Notes under the pieces: generated by a model
What the model was told of the DNA's origin: nothing
Seen by the model: only the letters and a program-made list of their open reading frames with translations
Databases searched by the model: none
Origin: Streptomyces fragilis
GTDB lineage: Bacteria; Actinomycetota; Actinomycetes; Streptomycetales; Streptomycetaceae
Direction: 5' to 3'
Assembly (NCBI RefSeq): GCF_003112515.1
Contig: NZ_BEVZ01000004.1
Location: forward strand, 992,001 to 1,056,000
Length of the DNA stretch: 64,000 nucleotides
Position numbers and translations under genes: made by a program
Shown here: piece by piece, positions 24,747-33,073 of the stretch
Position numbering within the stretch: the stretch's first letter is position 1
Layout: the number at the start of each line of letters is the position of its first letter

Positions 24747-25472
24747 TCAGACCGCGGCCGGGTCCTCCTCGACGAGGAGGTTCCGCGTACGGTTCGGGTC
24801 CAGCGGGATGCCGGGGCCCATCGTCGTGGAGATCGCGGCCTTCTTGATGTAGCGGCCCTTGGCGGCGGACGGCTTGAGACGCAGGATCTCCTCCAGCGCG
24901 GCGCCGTAGTTCTCCACCAGCTTGGTGTCGTCGAAGGACGTCTTGCCGATGATGAAGTGCAGGTTCGAGTGCTTGTCGACCCGGAACTCGATCTTGCCGC
25001 CCTTGATCTCGGTGACGGCCTTGGCGGTGTCCATGGTGACGGTGCCGGTCTTCGGGTTCGGCATCAGACCACGCGGACCGAGCACGCGGCCGAGGCGGCC
25101 GACCTTGCCCATGAGGTCCGGGGTGGCGACGACGGCGTCGAAGTCCAGACGACCCTTGGACACCTCGTCGATCAGCTCGTCGGAGCCGACGATGTCGGCG
25201 CCCGCGGCACGCGCGGCCTCGGCACGGTCGCCGGTCGCGAAGACCAGGACCCGGGCGGTCTTACCGGTGCCGTGCGGAAGGTTCACGGTGCCACGGACCA
25301 TCTGGTCGGCCTTACGCGGGTCGACGCCCAGACGGAAGGCGACCTCGACGGTGCCGTCGAACTTGGTCGTGGAGGTCTCCTTGGCGAGACGGACGGCCTC
25401 GAGCGGGGCGTAGAACTTCTCCCGGTCGACCTTGGCGTCCGCAGCGCGGAGAGACTTGCTGCGCTTGCTCAC
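24747..25472 (-). CDS. rplA: 50S ribosomal protein L1
   Basis: A 241-residue L1 protein of the ribosomal stalk at the E site; in many bacteria it also represses its own mRNA. The start is GTG 25472 (MSKRSKSLRAADAKVDREKF), preceded by AGGAG; the ATG at 25532 would add 20 untypical residues. Conserved blocks are VLGPRGLMPNPKTGTVT and KGGKIEFRVDKHSNLHFIIG. It follows rplK by 72 bp in a two-gene unit. Confidence 0.99.
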   Translation of the reverse strand: MSKRSKSLRAADAKVDREKFYAPLEAVRLAKETSTTKFDGTVEVAFRLGVDPRKADQMVRGTVNLPHGTGKTARVLVFATGDRAEAARAAGADIVGSDELIDEVSKGRLDFDAVVATPDLMGKVGRLGRVLGPRGLMPNPKTGTVTMDTAKAVTEIKGGKIEFRVDKHSNLHFIIGKTSFDDTKLVENYGAALEEILRLKPSAAKGRYIKKAAISTTMGPGIPLDPNRTRNLLVEEDPAAV

Positions 25473-25544
25473 TTCTGCTCCTGAGTACTGAGAGGAGTCG
25501 TGGTAGGGGCCGAGCAGGCCCTCCCACGTCAACTACGGGGGTGG

Positions 25545-25979
25545 TCAGCCTTCGACGGTGATGCCCATGGAACGGGCGGTGCCGGCGATGATCTTCGCGG
25601 CGGCGTCGATGTCGTTGGCGTTGAGGTCGGGCATCTTGGTCGTGGCGATCTCACGGACCTGCGCGTCGGTGATCTTCGCGACCTTGGTCTTGTGAGGCTC
25701 GCCGGAGCCCTTCTCCACACCCGCGGCCTTGAGGATCATCTTGGCGGCCGGCGGAGTCTTGGTCACGAAGGTGAAGGAGCGGTCCTCGTAGACCGTGATC
25801 TCCACCGGGATGACCCAGCCACGCTGCGACTCGGTCGCGGCGTTGTAGGCCTTGCAGAACTCCATGATGTTCACGCCGTGCTGGCCCAGCGCGGGGCCGA
25901 CCGGCGGGGCCGGGTTGGCCGCGCCGGCATTGATCTGGAGCTTGATGAGCCCCGTGACCTTCTTCTTCTTGGGAGGCAT
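25545..25979 (-). CDS. rplK: 50S ribosomal protein L11
   Basis: A 144-residue L11 protein of the GTPase-associated centre, needed for the stringent response and the target region of thiostrepton. It begins [19 protein letters not shown] and keeps the N-terminal proline-rich strand ([20 protein letters not shown]) that contacts thiopeptides. The start is ATG 25979, with GGAGAG upstream. It forms a unit with rplA and is separated from nusG by a terminator-like hairpin. Confidence 0.99.
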
Positions 25980-26089
25980 GTGCTCTCTCTCCGGGTCTTA
26001 GTGAGAGGTTTGAGCCGACCATCCGATTCAGCCGGATGGAGGCATACCGCACCACGATAACGGGTATCCATGTGCGGCTGAAAACCGAG

Positions 26090-26126
26090 CAGGTCAGACG
26101 GCCACCGAAGTGTGCCGTCCGACCTG
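26090..26126 (-). terminator. Terminator or attenuator between nusG and rplK
   Basis: CAGGTCAGACGGC (26090-26102) pairs with 26114-26126 with one mismatch, and CAC/GTG extends the stem inward. On the minus strand CTCGGTTTTCAG follows. It lies 17 bp past the nusG stop and about 110 bp before rplK. Confidence 0.75.
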
Positions 26127-26143
26127 TTTCGGAAGACTTTGGA

Positions 26144-26998
26144 TCAGTTCTTCTGGATCTGGTCGAAGGACAGCTCGACCGGGGTCTCGCGACCGAAGAT
26201 CTCGACCAGGCCCTTGACCTTCTTCGAGTCGGCGTTGATCTCGTTGATCGTCGCCTGGAGGGTGGCGAAGGGGCCGTCGGTGACGGTGACCGAGTCGCCG
26301 ACCTCGAAGTCCAGGACCTGGACCTCGACCTTGCGCTGCGGCGCCGGCTTGCCCTCGGCCTCGGCGGCCTCGCGGGCGGCCTTGGCCTCCGCCTCCGGGG
26401 CGAGCATCTTCACGATCTCGTCCAGCGACAGCGGGTACGGGTCGTAGGCGTTGCCCACGAAGCCGGTGACGCCGGGGGTGTTGCGGACGACGCCCCAGGA
26501 CTCGTTCGTCAGATCCATGCGGACGAGCACGTAGCCGGGCAGCTTGTTCTGCTTGACCGTCTTGCGCTCGCCGTTCTTGATCTGGACGATCTCTTCCTCG
26601 GGCACCTCGGCCTGGTAGATGAACTCCTCGACGTTCAGCGAGACGGCGCGCTGCTCGAGGTTGGCCTTCACGCGCTTCTCGTAACCGGCGTACGTGTGGA
26701 TGACGTACCAGTCGCCGGGCAGGGTGCGCAGTTCCTCGCGGAGGGCGGCGACCGGGTCCACGACCTCGCCGGTCCCGTCCTCGTCCGCGGCGGCCTCCTC
26801 GGCGGCGTCCGCGGCGTACTCCGACTCCTCGGTGGCGCCGGCCTCCTCTTCGGGGCCGTCCTCCTCGACGTCGGCGTCGGCAGCCTCGACCTCGGCGGAG
26901 GTCTCGGTGTCCTCGGTGTCCGCGCCCTCGACGATCTCGAGCTCGTCCTCGACGTTCTCGACCGACTCGCTGGCGTCGTTCAGGTTCGGGTCAGACAC
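26144..26998 (-). CDS. nusG: Transcription antitermination factor NusG
   Basis: A 284-residue NusG. The start is GTG 26998. Residues 1-90 form a strongly acidic, Ala/Glu-rich extension, common in actinobacteria; the NGN domain follows (GDWYVIHTYAGYEKRV and KLPGYVLVRMD), then the KOW domain (DSVTVTDGPF) at the C-terminus. NusG binds RNA polymerase and couples it to ribosomes or Rho. It lies in the secE-nusG-rplK-rplA region. Confidence 0.98.
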   Translation of the reverse strand: MSDPNLNDASESVENVEDELEIVEGADTEDTETSAEVEAADADVEEDGPEEEAGATEESEYAADAAEEAAADEDGTGEVVDPVAALREELRTLPGDWYVIHTYAGYEKRVKANLEQRAVSLNVEEFIYQAEVPEEEIVQIKNGERKTVKQNKLPGYVLVRMDLTNESWGVVRNTPGVTGFVGNAYDPYPLSLDEIVKMLAPEAEAKAAREAAEAEGKPAPQRKVEVQVLDFEVGDSVTVTDGPFATLQATINEINADSKKVKGLVEIFGRETPVELSFDQIQKN

Positions 26999-27052
26999 GG
27001 TGGCTGCTTCTTCCTGGGTACATGGGGGTTGATGCCGTTCCGCCGGCGCCGC

Positions 27053-27092
27053 CTCCCGCGAGGGGCGCTGGCCGCCTCGCCCCTCGCGGGAG
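27053..27092 (-). terminator. Hairpin between secE and nusG
   Basis: A perfect 15-bp stem (CTCCCGCGAGGGGCG at 27053-27067 with 27078-27092) with a 10-nt loop lies between secE (ends 27237) and nusG (starts 26998). No T-run follows. It could end some secE messages or be an attenuator. Confidence 0.65.
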
Positions 27093-27236
27093 AGGAATCG
27101 ACGGTCCAGCAGAACACTGGCCTTCAGCCTAGCGGACGATTCGTCCCTGTCAGGCGTTCATGAACACCGGGCCGGGACGCGAACAAGGGCGCCGTTTTCA
27201 CGACGCCCTGTCTGCGATGCGGTGTCAGTGGGCGGG

Positions 27237-27512
27237 TCAGCCGAAGACCCAACCGGCGGCCTCGTCGAGGCCGAAGTCGATCAGTGTGACCAGCCCGATC
27301 ATGACCACCACGAATATGATCACGACCGTGGTGTACGTGGTGAGCTGACTGCGGGTCGGCCAGACGACCTTGCGGAGCTCCGCGACGATCTGGCGGTAGA
27401 AGAGCGCGAGGCGCTTCAGCGGGCCCTTCTTGGCGCGCTTGCCGCCCTTGCGCGGCTTCTTCTCTTCGTCCTGGGCGTCAGGCATGTCGATGGAGCCCAC
27501 GGCGTCCGTCAC
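27237..27512 (-). CDS. secE: Preprotein translocase subunit SecE
   Basis: A 91-residue single-span SecE that clamps SecY in the Sec translocon. The start is GTG 27512. A charged N-terminal part is followed by the conserved amphipathic segment (RQIVAELRKVVWPTRSQL) and one membrane segment (about residues 59-81). It lies directly downstream of tRNA-Trp, as in other actinobacteria. Confidence 0.97.
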   Translation of the reverse strand: MTDAVGSIDMPDAQDEEKKPRKGGKRAKKGPLKRLALFYRQIVAELRKVVWPTRSQLTTYTTVVIIFVVVMIGLVTLIDFGLDEAAGWVFG

Positions 27513-27620
27513 TCGTCCTCACCTGAATCCCGGATCGTGCCGTGCACGAGCCCGGTATGAGCCGCACGGCGGTGCCTAGCAGTACTGTCATGCGCACACA
27601 ACCTGGCTAGGTGTGTGTAG

Positions 27621-27693
27621 CAGGGCCGGAGGGACTTGAACCCCCAACCGCTGGTTTTGGAGACCAGTGCTCTACCAATTGAGCTACGACCCT
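27621..27693 (-). tRNA. tRNA-Trp (anticodon CCA)
   Basis: A 73-nt tRNA with a 7-bp acceptor stem (AGGGTCG with CGGCCCT, one G-U), D arm TAGCTCAATTGGTAGAGC, anticodon stem CTGGT/ACCAG around TCTCCAAA, T arm with GGTTCAAGTCC, and discriminator G. The CCA end is not encoded. It lies just upstream of secE, a conserved actinobacterial order. Confidence 0.97.
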
Positions 27694-27956
27694 TTGTGGT
27701 GTCCACCAACCTACCGCATCGTCTCGGGTGTCCCGCAAGATCCCGATCAAGCGCGGTCGTCGGCTTCCAACGAGGTGAGAGTGTACGTGCTCTGGGCCTC
27801 CGCGTCGAACAGAAAATTCCGCGCCCCGCGAGGACGTCCGCGCGAACCTCCTCCGGGGCCCCTGGAGCAGGGCCCGGATGGGCACGCCTGTGCACCCCTT
27901 GTTCACTCCGCGAACCTGGATGCCGCCGGTGTTTCCTTTCTGAAACCATGGCGGTC

Positions 27957-29183
27957 ATGAGCGCAGCTACCTCTCCGACCGAGCGCCGGGTGTCCGCCCG
28001 CATCGGCGCGATCTCCGAGTCCGCGACCCTCGCCGTCGACGCCAAGGCCAAGGCCCTGAAGGCCGCCGGGCGCCCGGTGATCGGCTTCGGCGCCGGCGAG
28101 CCCGACTTCCCGACGCCGGACTACATCGTCGAGGCCGCGATCGAAGCCTGCAAGAACCCCAAGTTCCACCGCTACACCCCCGCCGGCGGTCTGCCCGAGC
28201 TCAAGGCCGCGATCGCCGCCAAGACGCTGCGCGACTCCGGCTACGAGGTCGACCCGTCGCAGGTCCTGGTGACCAACGGCGGCAAGCAGGCCATCTACGA
28301 GGCCTTCGCCGCGATCCTGGACCCGGGCGACGAGGTCATCGTCCCGGCCCCGTACTGGACGACCTACCCGGAGTCGATCCGGCTGGCCGGCGGCGTGCCG
28401 GTGGAGGTCGTGGCCGACGAGACCACCGGCTACCGGGTCTCCGTCGAGCAGCTGGAGGCGGCGCGCACCGACCGCACCAAGGTCGTGCTGTTCGTCTCCC
28501 CCTCCAACCCGACCGGCGCGGTCTACAGCCGTGAGGACGCCGAGGCGATCGGCCGCTGGGCCGTCGAGCACGGCCTGTGGGTGCTGACCGACGAGATCTA
28601 CGAGCACCTGGTCTACGGCGACGCCGTCTTCACCTCGCTGCCGGCCCTGCTGCCCGAGCTGCGCGACAAGTGCATCGTGGTCAACGGCGTCGCCAAGACG
28701 TACGCGATGACCGGCTGGCGGGTGGGCTGGATCATCGGCCCCAAGGACGTCGTGAAGGCCGCGACGAACCTGCAGTCGCACGCCACCTCCAACGTCTCCA
28801 ACGTGGCCCAGGCGGCCGCGCTGGCCGCCGTCTCCGGGGACCTGGCCGCCGTCGAGGAGATGCGCGAGGCGTTCGACCGCCGCCGCCGGACGATCGTGAG
28901 GATGCTCAACGAGATCGACGGCGTGGTCTGCCCGGAGCCGGAGGGCGCGTTCTACGCCTACCCGTCGGTGAAGGCGCTGATCGGCAAGGAGATCCGCGGC
29001 CGCCGTCCGCAGAACTCGGTCGAGCTCGCCGCCCTGATCCTGGAGGAGGTGGAGGTCGCGGTCGTCCCGGGCGAGGCCTTCGGCACCCCGGGCTACCTGC
29101 GGCTGTCCTACGCGCTGGGCGACGAGGACCTCGTCGAGGGCGTCAGCCGCATCCAGAAGCTGCTGGCGGAGGCCCAGGACTGA
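27957..29183 (+). CDS. aspC: Aspartate/aromatic-type pyridoxal-phosphate aminotransferase
   Basis: A 408-residue class I aminotransferase (fold type I). The start ATG 27957 gives MSAATSPTERRVSARIGAIS, the streptomycete N-terminus; an ATG three codons earlier is possible. The PLP lysine is Lys247 in VAKTYAMTGWRVG; SPSNPTGAVY and the C-terminal PGYLRLSYALG arginine region complete the active site. It most likely makes aspartate and related amino acids from 2-oxo acids. It is transcribed away from tRNA-Trp and secE and followed by its own terminator. Substrate range is not decidable from sequence. Confidence 0.92.
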   Translation: MSAATSPTERRVSARIGAISESATLAVDAKAKALKAAGRPVIGFGAGEPDFPTPDYIVEAAIEACKNPKFHRYTPAGGLPELKAAIAAKTLRDSGYEVDPSQVLVTNGGKQAIYEAFAAILDPGDEVIVPAPYWTTYPESIRLAGGVPVEVVADETTGYRVSVEQLEAARTDRTKVVLFVSPSNPTGAVYSREDAEAIGRWAVEHGLWVLTDEIYEHLVYGDAVFTSLPALLPELRDKCIVVNGVAKTYAMTGWRVGWIIGPKDVVKAATNLQSHATSNVSNVAQAAALAAVSGDLAAVEEMREAFDRRRRTIVRMLNEIDGVVCPEPEGAFYAYPSVKALIGKEIRGRRPQNSVELAALILEEVEVAVVPGEAFGTPGYLRLSYALGDEDLVEGVSRIQKLLAEAQD

Positions 29184-29203
29184 GTCCGGCCGCACGACGC
29201 GGG

Positions 29204-29236
29204 GCGGGGCGGTACGTGACGCGCGTACCGCCCCGC
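29204..29236 (+). terminator. Terminator of the aminotransferase gene
   Basis: A perfect 13-bp stem (GCGGGGCGGTACG at 29204-29216 with 29224-29236), a 7-nt loop, then TTCTTCG. It lies 21 bp past the stop. Confidence 0.85.
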
Positions 29237-29314
29237 TTCTTCGTGCGCGGCCCCTGCCGAACCGTTTTTCCGTTCGGGCAAGGTCTCGAAAGGGGAATGG
29301 GGTAGGAGTGACCC

Positions 29315-30364
29315 ATGCGAGTACGGCAGGATTCGGCAATGGAGCGCGTACGTGATCTCACCAAGCTGCCGAAGGCCCATCTGCACCTGCACTTCACCGG
29401 TTCGATGCGCCCGCAGACCCTTCTGGAGCTCGCCGACAAGCACGGCGTCCGTCTGCCGGACGCGCTGACCGGGGCGGAGCCCCCGCAGCTGCGGGCCACC
29501 GACGAGCGCGGCTGGTTCCGCTTCCAGCGGCTCTACGACGCCGCCCGGAGCTGTCTGCGGGACGAGGACGACATCCGCAGACTGGTCCGCGAGGCCGCCG
29601 AGGAGGACGTCCGGGACGGTTCGGGGTGGCTGGAGATCCAGGTGGACCCCACGTCCTACGCACCCCGGCTGGGCGGCCTGATCCCCACCATGGAAATCAT
29701 CCTGGACGCCGTGGACTCGGCCTCCCGGGAGACGGGTCTGGGCATCCGGGTGCTGGTCGCGGCGAACCGGATGAAGCACCCCCTGGACGCGCGGACCCTG
29801 GCCCGGCTGGCGGTCCGGTACGCGGACCGCGGCGTGGTCGGCTTCGGGCTCTCCAACGACGAGCGGCGCGGTCTGGCCCGCGACTTCGACCGGGCGTTCG
29901 CGATCGCGAGGGAGGGCGGGCTGCTGGCCGCCCCGCACGGCGGTGAGCTGACCGGTCCGGCGTCGGTGCGCGACTGCCTGGACGACCTGGAGGCCACCCG
30001 CATCGGGCACGGCGTGCGCGCCGCGGAGGACCCGCGGCTGATGCAGCGGCTGGCGGACCGGCAGATCACCTGCGAGGTCTGCCCGGCGTCCAACGTGGCG
30101 CTGGGCGTCTTCGACAAGCCGGAGGAGGTCCCGCTGCGCACCATGTTCGAGGCGGGGGTGCCGCTGGCGCTGGGGGCGGACGACCCGCTGCTCTTCGGCT
30201 CGCGCCTGGCCGCGCAGTACGAGATCGCGCGGGAGCACCACGGGTTCGACGACGCGGAGCTGGCTGAGCTGGCCCGTCAGTCCGTCCGTGGCTCGGCCGC
30301 GCCGGCGGAGGTCCGCTCCCGGCTGCTGGCCGGCATCGACACCTGGCTGACCACCCCGGCGTGA
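29315..30364 (+). CDS. Adenosine deaminase family protein
   Basis: A 349-residue metal-dependent deaminase of the adenosine/AMP deaminase family, which hydrolyses amino groups of purine nucleosides or bases to release ammonia. The zinc motif HLHLHFTGS is near residue 22, followed by HGGE (catalytic His/Glu region), RIGHGVR and the zinc Asp pair in GADDPLLFG. The start ATG 29315 has GGAG seven bases upstream; a second ATG at 29339 (MERVRDLTKLPK) is an alternative. The SLNTDDP form of the last motif is replaced by LGADDP, so the substrate may not be adenosine. It is followed by murB in the opposite orientation. Confidence 0.85.
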   Translation: MRVRQDSAMERVRDLTKLPKAHLHLHFTGSMRPQTLLELADKHGVRLPDALTGAEPPQLRATDERGWFRFQRLYDAARSCLRDEDDIRRLVREAAEEDVRDGSGWLEIQVDPTSYAPRLGGLIPTMEIILDAVDSASRETGLGIRVLVAANRMKHPLDARTLARLAVRYADRGVVGFGLSNDERRGLARDFDRAFAIAREGGLLAAPHGGELTGPASVRDCLDDLEATRIGHGVRAAEDPRLMQRLADRQITCEVCPASNVALGVFDKPEEVPLRTMFEAGVPLALGADDPLLFGSRLAAQYEIAREHHGFDDAELAELARQSVRGSAAPAEVRSRLLAGIDTWLTTPA

Positions 30365-30476
30365 GGTGTGCCTGGGGTGATGTGCCCGGCGTGACCTGCC
30401 CGGCCCGTCGGGCCGTCGGGGTGACGTGCCGAGGCGGTGGTCCGGCGGAGCGGGGCGGCCCGGGCGGGCGGTGGCC

Positions 30477-31532
30477 TCAGAGGCCGACGCCCACCATCAC
30501 CGGCTCGTTGACCAGGGTGACGCCGAACGCCTCCCGCACCCCGGCGACGACCTCGCGGGCGAGGGCGAGGAGGTCCTCGGTGGTGGCGGAGCCGCGGTTG
30601 GTGAGGGCCAGCGTGTGCTTGGTGGAGATGCGCGCGGGCCCGCTGCCGTAGCCCTTGGTGAAGCCGGCCTTGTCGATCAGCCAGGCGGCGGAGGTCTTGG
30701 TGCGCCCCTCCCCCGCCGGGTAAGCGGGCGGCGCCGCGTCGTCGCCGAGACGCTCGCGCACCCGCTCGCGGAAGGCCGCGAAGGCGGCGTCGTCGAGGAT
30801 CGGGTTGGTGAAGAACGACCCGGCGGACCAGGTGTCGTGGTCCTCGGCGTCGAGCACCATGCCCTTGCCCGCCCGCAGCTTCAGCACCGTCTCGCGGGCC
30901 TGCTCCAGCGGCACCCGGTCGCCGGCCTCGACACCCAGGGCACGCGCCGTCTCGGGGTACTTGACGGGGGCGGACATGCCCCCGGCGTCCTCCAGCTCGA
31001 AGCGGACCCGCAGCACGACGTAGCGGTCCGGATCCGCCTTGAAGCGGCTGTGCCGGTAGGAGAAGCCGCACTCCTCGTTGCTCAGGGCGACCGTCCGGCC
31101 GGCGGCGCGGTCGTAGGCGACCACCTCGGTGATCGTGGAGGAGACCTCCTGGCCGTAGGCGCCGACGTTCTGGATGGGCGTGGCGCCCGCCGAACCCGGG
31201 ATCCCGGACAGGCACTCGATGCCCGCCAGACCGGCCTCCACGGTGCGCGCCACGGCCTGCGACCAGACTTCGCCGGCGGCCAGCTCCAGGCTGGTGCCGT
31301 CCAGGGAGAACCCGCTGGTGGCGATGCGCAGGGCCGTGCCCTCGAAGCCCTTGTCGCCGACGACCAGGTTGGAGCCGCCGCCGATCACGAGCAGCGGCGT
31401 GCCGGAGGCGTCGGCGTCGCGGACGGCCTCCACGACCTCGGCATCGGTGGTCGCGGTGACCAGCCGACGGGCCGGGCCGCCGAGACGGAAGGTGGTCAGC
31501 GGGGCGAGCGGGGCGTCATGTCGTTCCTGCAC
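30477..31532 (-). CDS. murB: UDP-N-acetylenolpyruvoylglucosamine reductase
   Basis: A 351-residue FAD enzyme that reduces UDP-GlcNAc-enolpyruvate to UDP-MurNAc with NADPH in peptidoglycan precursor synthesis. The FAD-binding motif is LLVIGGGSNLVVGD; IPGSAGATPIQNVGAYGQEV, the active-site Ser in SAGSFFTNPIL and the C-terminal Glu in VNEPVMVGVGL are conserved. It is a type I MurB. The start is GTG 31532, just after a -10-like box, so the mRNA may be leaderless. It lies downstream of the MaoC pair on the same strand. Confidence 0.97.
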   Translation of the reverse strand: MQERHDAPLAPLTTFRLGGPARRLVTATTDAEVVEAVRDADASGTPLLVIGGGSNLVVGDKGFEGTALRIATSGFSLDGTSLELAAGEVWSQAVARTVEAGLAGIECLSGIPGSAGATPIQNVGAYGQEVSSTITEVVAYDRAAGRTVALSNEECGFSYRHSRFKADPDRYVVLRVRFELEDAGGMSAPVKYPETARALGVEAGDRVPLEQARETVLKLRAGKGMVLDAEDHDTWSAGSFFTNPILDDAAFAAFRERVRERLGDDAAPPAYPAGEGRTKTSAAWLIDKAGFTKGYGSGPARISTKHTLALTNRGSATTEDLLALAREVVAGVREAFGVTLVNEPVMVGVGL

Positions 31533-31538
31533 GCGCCC

Positions 31539-31544
31539 AGCCTA
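31539..31544 (-). promoter_or_regulatory. -10-like box of murB, possible leaderless mRNA
   Basis: TAGGCT on the minus strand is followed by exactly six bases and then the GTG start of murB. No ribosome-binding site is visible in between, which is the layout of a leaderless transcript. Confidence 0.45.
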
Positions 31545-31671
31545 CGCGGCGGGCCGGACGGGACGCGGAGGCGTCACCGTCCGGTCCGGCGGCCGCCCCG
31601 GGCCAAGGGCCGGTGCCCGGCCGAGAGCCCGGGCCCAATGCCCGGGAGCGGGCCCGGGGACCCGCTCGGGG

Positions 31672-32100
31672 TCAGGCGAGGCGGACGACCGCGCGGGACA
31701 TGCCGAGGACCTTCTGCCCGGCGAACATCGCGGTCAGGTCGACCCGCACCTGGTTGTCGTCGAGCTTGGCCGCGACCTTGCCGCTGACCTCGACCGTCGC
31801 GCCCTCGTCGTCGTTGGGGACCACGACGGGCTTGGTGAAGCGGACCCCGTACTCGACCACCGCGCCCGGGTCGCCCGTCCAGTCGGTGACCACACGGGCC
31901 GCCTCCGCCATGGTGAGCATGCCGTGCGCGATGACGTCCGGCAGCCCGACCTCCTTGGCGAACTTCTCGTTCCAGTGGATCGGGTTGAAGTCGCCGGACG
32001 CGCCGGCGTACTCGACCAGCGTGGCGCGGGTCAGCCGGAAGACCTGCGCGGGCAGTTCGGTGCCGACCTCCACGTCGGCGTACGCGATCTTCGCCGTCAT
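31672..32100 (-). CDS. MaoC-family dehydratase, HadB-like
   Basis: A 142-residue hot-dog fold protein with the hydratase 2 motif (YAGASGDFNPIHWNEKFA, with the catalytic Asp and His) and IAHGMLTMAEAARVV. It most resembles the catalytic subunit HadB of (3R)-hydroxyacyl-ACP dehydratases. The start ATG 32100 has GAGGG nine bases upstream and gives MTAKIAYADVEVG; the earlier ATG at 32109 overlaps the previous stop as ATGA. It probably works as a heterodimer with the HadA-like product encoded just upstream, dehydrating acyl chains in fatty acid or lipid metabolism. Streptomycetes lack mycolic acids, so the substrate is uncertain. Confidence 0.85.
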   Translation of the reverse strand: MTAKIAYADVEVGTELPAQVFRLTRATLVEYAGASGDFNPIHWNEKFAKEVGLPDVIAHGMLTMAEAARVVTDWTGDPGAVVEYGVRFTKPVVVPNDDEGATVEVSGKVAAKLDDNQVRVDLTAMFAGQKVLGMSRAVVRLA

Positions 32101-32105
32101 CCTCG

Positions 32106-32558
32106 TCATCCCTCCTCGGCGGCGCGGGCCACCAGCTTGATCCAGGCGGTCACCACGAGCTCGCCGGACTCGTCGTGCACGTCGCCGCGGACGTCCAGGA
32201 CGTCGTTGCCGGCCAGCGACTTGATGGAGTCGATGGTGGTGGTCACGGTGAGCCGGTCACCGGCGCGCACCGGGCGGCGGTAGGCGAACTTCTGGTCGCC
32301 GTGGACCACGCGGCTGTAGTCGAGGCCCAGCTCCGGGTCGTGGATCACGCGCCCGGCCGCCTTGAAGGCGACGAGGAAGACGAAGGTCGGCGGCGCGATC
32401 ACGTCGGGGTGTCCGAGGGCCTTGGCGGCCTCCGGGTCCGTGTACGCGGGGTGGGGGTCGCCGATGGCGGCGGCGAACTCGCGGATCTTCTCCCGCCCGA
32501 CCTCGTACGGGTCGGTGGGCGGGTAGCTCCGCCCGACGAACGACTGGTCCAGCGCCAT
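32106..32558 (-). CDS. MaoC N-terminal-like dehydratase subunit, HadA-like
   Basis: A 150-residue hot-dog protein of the FAS1-like/UPF0336 type. The start ATG 32558 follows GGAGGTGGC. It begins MALDQSFVGRSYPPTDPYEV and keeps the fold but lacks the catalytic Asp-His motif of its partner, as HadA does; it should stabilise the heterodimer and bind the acyl chain. It overlaps or abuts the HadB-like gene and follows rpmG. The rpmG-hadA-hadB order upstream of tRNA-Trp and secE matches mycobacteria. Confidence 0.83.
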   Translation of the reverse strand: MALDQSFVGRSYPPTDPYEVGREKIREFAAAIGDPHPAYTDPEAAKALGHPDVIAPPTFVFLVAFKAAGRVIHDPELGLDYSRVVHGDQKFAYRRPVRAGDRLTVTTTIDSIKSLAGNDVLDVRGDVHDESGELVVTAWIKLVARAAEEG

Positions 32559-32657
32559 GGCGCCACCTCCTGCTGCCTGTGCTTGCTGCGGTAACCCTAT
32601 GCACGGCGGAGCGCGCCCCGGGGCGGAACGGCCTGGCACCGTGGGGGAACGACGAAA

Positions 32658-32681
32658 GGCCGTCCCCTGACGGGGACGGCC
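32658..32681 (-). terminator. rpmG terminator
   Basis: A perfect 10-bp stem (GGCCGTCCCC at 32658-32667 with 32672-32681) and a 4-nt loop lie 18 bp past the rpmG stop. On the minus strand TTTCGTCGTT follows. The MaoC genes downstream therefore probably have their own promoter. Confidence 0.85.
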
Positions 32682-32698
32682 TCACGTACGAGCCTGAT

Positions 32699-32863
32699 TT
32701 ATCGCGTCTCGCGGTGCGCGGTGTGCGCGTTGCAACGCGGGCAGTGCTTCTTCATCTCCATGCGATCCGGGTTGTTACGCCGGTTCTTCTTGGTGATGTA
32801 GTTCCGCTCCTTGCACTCCACGCAGGCCAGCGTGATCTTCGGGCGGACGTCGGTGGCAGCCAC
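32699..32863 (-). CDS. rpmG: 50S ribosomal protein L33
   Basis: A 54-residue L33 starting at GTG 32863 with GGAGC eight bases upstream and ending in TAA. The sequence runs MAATDVRPKITLACVECKER... to HCPRCNAHTAHRETR. It keeps both CxxC pairs (Cys14/Cys17 and Cys41/Cys44), so it is the zinc-binding form; streptomycetes also encode zinc-free paralogues used under zinc limitation. It lies between the tRNA-Met gene and the HadA-like gene. Confidence 0.95.
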   Translation of the reverse strand: MAATDVRPKITLACVECKERNYITKKNRRNNPDRMEMKKHCPRCNAHTAHRETR

Positions 32864-32910
32864 GTGAAGTGCTCCTTGACGAACGGATAGTACGAACTAA
32901 GACAGAAAAA

Positions 32911-32950
32911 TAGTAGCCGACTGAAGGACCGACCCCGCAATCGGCTACTA
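32911..32950 (-). terminator. U-rich terminator after tRNA-Met
   Basis: A 10-bp perfect stem (TAGTAGCCGA at 32911-32920 with 32941-32950) with a 20-nt loop; on the minus strand TTTTTCTG follows directly. It begins just past the tRNA-Met 3' end and about 50 bp before rpmG. A true U-tract terminator is rare in this genome type. Confidence 0.85.
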
Positions 32951-32954
32951 AGAG

Positions 32955-33027
32955 TAGCGGTGACCGGACTTGAACCGGTGACACAGCGATTATGAGCCGC
33001 TTGCTCTACCGACTGAGCTACACCGCT
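32955..33027 (-). tRNA. tRNA-Met (anticodon CAT)
   Basis: A 73-nt tRNA with acceptor stem AGCGGTG/CACCGCT, anticodon loop CTCATAA, T arm GGTTCAAGTCC and discriminator A. The first acceptor pair is A-U, which fits elongator rather than initiator tRNA (in initiators the first pair is usually mismatched). An Ile tRNA with modified CAT anticodon is less likely. It lies 46 bp after tRNA-Thr. Confidence 0.93.
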
Positions 33028-33073
33028 GCGGATCGATCGGACCCCGCCTTGCGGCGGGGACCTCTCTCACCAG

